Below, piece by piece: positions 62,142 to 64,000 of a DNA stretch of 64,000 nucleotides. This DNA comes from an uncultured Gemmatimonadota bacterium (GTDB lineage: Bacteria; Gemmatimonadota; Gemmatimonadetes; Gemmatimonadales; Gemmatimonadaceae). Position 1 is the stretch's first letter; the number at the start of each line of letters is the position of its first letter. The stretch spans positions 302,514 to 366,513 of the forward strand of contig CAIVZZ010000015.1 in assembly GCA_903910555.1 (NCBI GenBank), given 5' to 3'. The notes under the pieces are model-generated. The model did no database searches and was not told the origin of the DNA. It saw nothing but the letters and a program-made list of their open reading frames with translations. Made by a program: the position numbers and the translations under genes.

Positions 62142-62924
62142 ATGACGACTCCACCCAATGCGCCCAACGCGGCTGATGGCCGCGTCTCTGTCGATATAAC
62201 CGACGGCATCGCGACCGTGAGCTTCCACCACCCCAAAGGGAACTCGCTGCCGGGGTCGCTGCTCGCCGGACTCGCCCGCGAAATCACCGCGCTCGGCACG
62301 AACCGCGATGCCCGAGTGATCGTGCTGCGCAGCGAAGGCACCGGCCCATTCTGTGCAGGTGCATCGTTTGACGAACTCGTCGCGATATCAACACCGGCCG
62401 CCGGCAAGCAGTTCTTCAGCGGCTTTTCGAACGTGATTCTCGCGATGATTCGCGTGCCGCAGTTCGTGCTCGTGCGCGTTCAGGGAAAGGCCGCAGGTGG
62501 CGCGGTCGGCCTCGTTGCCGCGTCGGATTACAGTTTCGCCGTGAAATCAGCGACTGCACGGTTGAGCGAACTTGCGATCGGAATCGGGCCATTTGTAGTC
62601 GGCCCCTGCATCGAGAAGAAAATCGGCCTCGCGGCATTCAGCGCGATGGCCGTCGACGCCGACTGGCACGACGCCGAGTGGTGCGAGCGGCACGGGCTGT
62701 ATTCGCAGATTTTCGAAGATGTCAACGCGATGGACGCTGCCGTTGCGTCGCGCGCTCAGACACTCGCTGCGTCGAATCCCGAGGCTATGGCCACGCTCAA
62801 GAAAAACTTCTGGGCCGGCACGGAACACTGGGACCAATTGCTGAACGAGCGCGCCGCAATGAGCGGCACGCTCGTTCTGTCAGACTTTACGCGAAACGCG
62901 ATCGCGAAATTTAAGGCGAAGTAG
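62142..62924 (+). CDS. enoyl-CoA hydratase/isomerase family protein
   Basis: 260 aa from the ATG at 62142; a TTG at 62109 is in frame but coincides with the -35 box. Crotonase fold with GTGPFCAGASFDELVA (oxyanion hole), VRVQGKAAGGAVGLVAASDY and ATARLSELAIGIGPFVVGP. Its divergence from paaA suggests a PaaF-like hydration of 2,3-dehydroadipyl-CoA, but sequence alone does not fix the substrate; methylglutaconyl-CoA hydratases are similar. Its 3' end overlaps the convergent Ig-like gene by 14 bp. Confidence 0.8.
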   Translation: MTTPPNAPNAADGRVSVDITDGIATVSFHHPKGNSLPGSLLAGLAREITALGTNRDARVIVLRSEGTGPFCAGASFDELVAISTPAAGKQFFSGFSNVILAMIRVPQFVLVRVQGKAAGGAVGLVAASDYSFAVKSATARLSELAIGIGPFVVGPCIEKKIGLAAFSAMAVDADWHDAEWCERHGLYSQIFEDVNAMDAAVASRAQTLAASNPEAMATLKKNFWAGTEHWDQLLNERAAMSGTLVLSDFTRNAIAKFKAK

Positions 62925-63859
62925 GCCGGACCGAAGCCGCAGCGGCCGCACTGGCGTTCACGGTCAGCGTGATTGAGTTCGTCGAACCGGAAGCGGTGAT
63001 AAGAAGTGTCTGCGTTCCGGTGTTTGGTCCCAGCGTCCAGTTCACTACCGCGTGACCAGACGCGTCAGTCGCGACTGTCGGCGAACTGACCGACCCCGAG
63101 CCGGGCGCGAACGAAATCTGAATCCCTGACTGCGGTACGCCGCCATTCTGCGCGAGGACGGTAATGCCGGTAACCCCGGTGCCGTGCTGCTGCTGAATCG
63201 CGTTGTTGCTGAGCAGCGTCAGATTGAGGCCCGGACCTGTGGTGCCGCCGGTGGTTCCAGTTCCCGTCGCCGTAACGCCGAGCTGGGCGGGAGAGTTGGG
63301 GATCCCCATGTTCAATCCCTGGACGCCGACGACGCTGCCAAGCGTCCACGTCGTCGAAGCGACGCCGCTGGAATTCGTAACAGCGCTCGTCGGGCTCGCG
63401 ATTCCTGATCCCTGCGCCTGGAACGTGATCGTCGCGCCACCGACCGGGAGCCCGTCAGCCGCGATGGCCTTCACTACAATGGGATTAGGGAGAGCCTTAC
63501 CGATCGGCCCGCTTTGTCCGCCGCCCGAAACGAGGACGAGTGACTGTGGCGGGAGCGAGACGTTCACCGTCACCGCATCTGTCGGCCTCACAGCGCCGGC
63601 GGCGGTGACCGTGATCGTCGTCGAGCCGCGTTTCCCCTGCGCGAACACCGTGCCCAACTGTCCATCGACCGATGCGATGGTCTGATCGGCAGACGACCAT
63701 TGATAGAGCGCTTTCGGGAGCGCGTTGCCTGACGCGTCGTAGGCCTGCGCCGTGAACTGCCCCGAGCCCAATGTGCTGTTCGCAACGAGATTGATCGTGC
63801 GCGGTGATGCGACGACGCGTACTGCGTTCGCGCCAGGTCCGACGTAGTTCGCCTGTAGG
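62911..63859 (-). pseudogene. Ig-like repeat surface protein, 5' end removed by an IS insertion
   Basis: The frame runs open from 63987, but the part upstream of about 63860 lies in IS sequence and is unlike a signal peptide. The remaining ~316 residues contain bacterial Ig-like repeats: YQWSSADQTIASVDGQLGTV, then two copies of an invasin-type unit (VGGATITFQAQGSG...SPTSAVTNSSGVASTTWTLG and VPQSGIQISFAPGSG...VATDASGHAVVNWTLG). The C-terminus is intact and ends in ITLTVNASAAAAASV. It resembles an exported adhesin or structural domain protein. No signal peptide remains, so it is probably not exported now. Confidence 0.6.
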
Positions 63860-64000
63860 TGAGCCTCACCCGATTTCGTGGACGCCTTACTCGCTCTAAG
63901 TTCGGAGCGGAGGTGGCACATGAAATCGAAAGGGAAAGCCGGACCAGCTGGGCGGCGTGAGCGCCGCGAGTTCAGTGCGGAGTTCAAAGCAGAAGCGGTC
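63860..64000 (+). mobile_element. left end of an IS3-family insertion sequence (runs off right edge)
   Basis: The element is inferred to begin with tgagcctcacccgatttcgt at 63860, a TG-starting end of the type found in IS3-family terminal repeats. The orfA start codon follows 60 bases inside, after a strong ribosome site. The other end and any target duplication lie beyond the window, so the exact boundary is an estimate. Confidence 0.6.
63920..64000 (+). CDS. IS3-family transposase OrfA, N-terminal 27 codons
   Basis: ATG at 63920 preceded by ggaggtgg. The 27 codons read on to the window edge and include RRERREFSAEFKAEAV, matching the start of the helix-turn-helix OrfA of IS3-family elements ((R/K)xFSxEFKxEAV). 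OrfA supplies DNA binding; OrfB, with the DDE domain, would follow by frameshift. Confidence 0.85.
   Translation, partial: MKSKGKAGPAGRRERREFSAEFKAEAV

Overview
The window is a high-GC (roughly 65%) diderm bacterial chromosome segment. A type II secretion operon, a lipoprotein, type-2 IleRS, a tilS-hpt-ftsH block, signal peptides ending in A-x-S-A-Q, and a PASTA-bearing division transpeptidase together suggest Gemmatimonadota or a close relative. This placement is inference from gene content; no 16S rRNA is present.

Layout. 1-7.4 kb (minus): start of asnS, a CHASE-type hybrid histidine kinase, recG, ftsY and a large vWA-like membrane protein. 7.5-8.1 kb: a plus-strand four-helix-bundle (23S rRNA intervening-sequence family) gene enclosed by a near-perfect 68-bp inverted repeat. 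8.1-25.3 kb (minus): a compact division and wall (dcw) cluster, transcribed rsmH-ftsL-ftsI-murE-murF-mraY-murD-ftsW-murG-murC-ftsQ-ftsA, then a terminator-like hairpin, then ftsZ and an overlapping M23 peptidase gene. mraZ, murB and ddl are absent. 25.4-27.5 kb: secreted TPR protein, tRNA-Val(UAC) and an unlisted 56-aa membrane protein behind a canonical promoter. 27.6-36.1 kb (minus): HExxH membrane protein, CheW fragment, rluA-family gene, lspA, dksA/traR-like gene, ileS, purine nucleoside phosphorylase, divIVA and yggS. 36.3 kb: a plus-strand Ig-like lipoprotein. 36.9-40.5 kb: tilS-hpt-ftsH. 40.8-41.2 kb: an AT-rich non-coding island.

41.2-62.9 kb carries two arms of phenylacetate catabolism. 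The lower arm (paaG-paaH-paaI-paaJ-paaZ) is at 41.2-46.9 kb. The epoxidase genes (paaA-B-C-D) are at 59.5-62.1 kb. They are separated by a plus-strand type II secretion operon (gspG-F-H-I-J-K-L-M-C-D-E) and a fused alpha-beta 2-oxoacid dehydrogenase E1. paaE and paaK are not in the window. An enoyl-CoA hydratase gene diverges from paaA.

At the right edge, an IS3-type orfA begins and appears to have cut off the 5' end of an Ig-like repeat protein gene.

Most notable: the palindrome-flanked intervening-sequence-type gene outside an rRNA operon; the ftsA/ftsZ hairpin; repeats inside and just upstream of rsmH; a recurring TATCTT-N6-start arrangement suggesting leaderless genes; and the AT-rich island with a DnaA-box-like dyad. 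No CRISPR array or recognisable defence island was seen.
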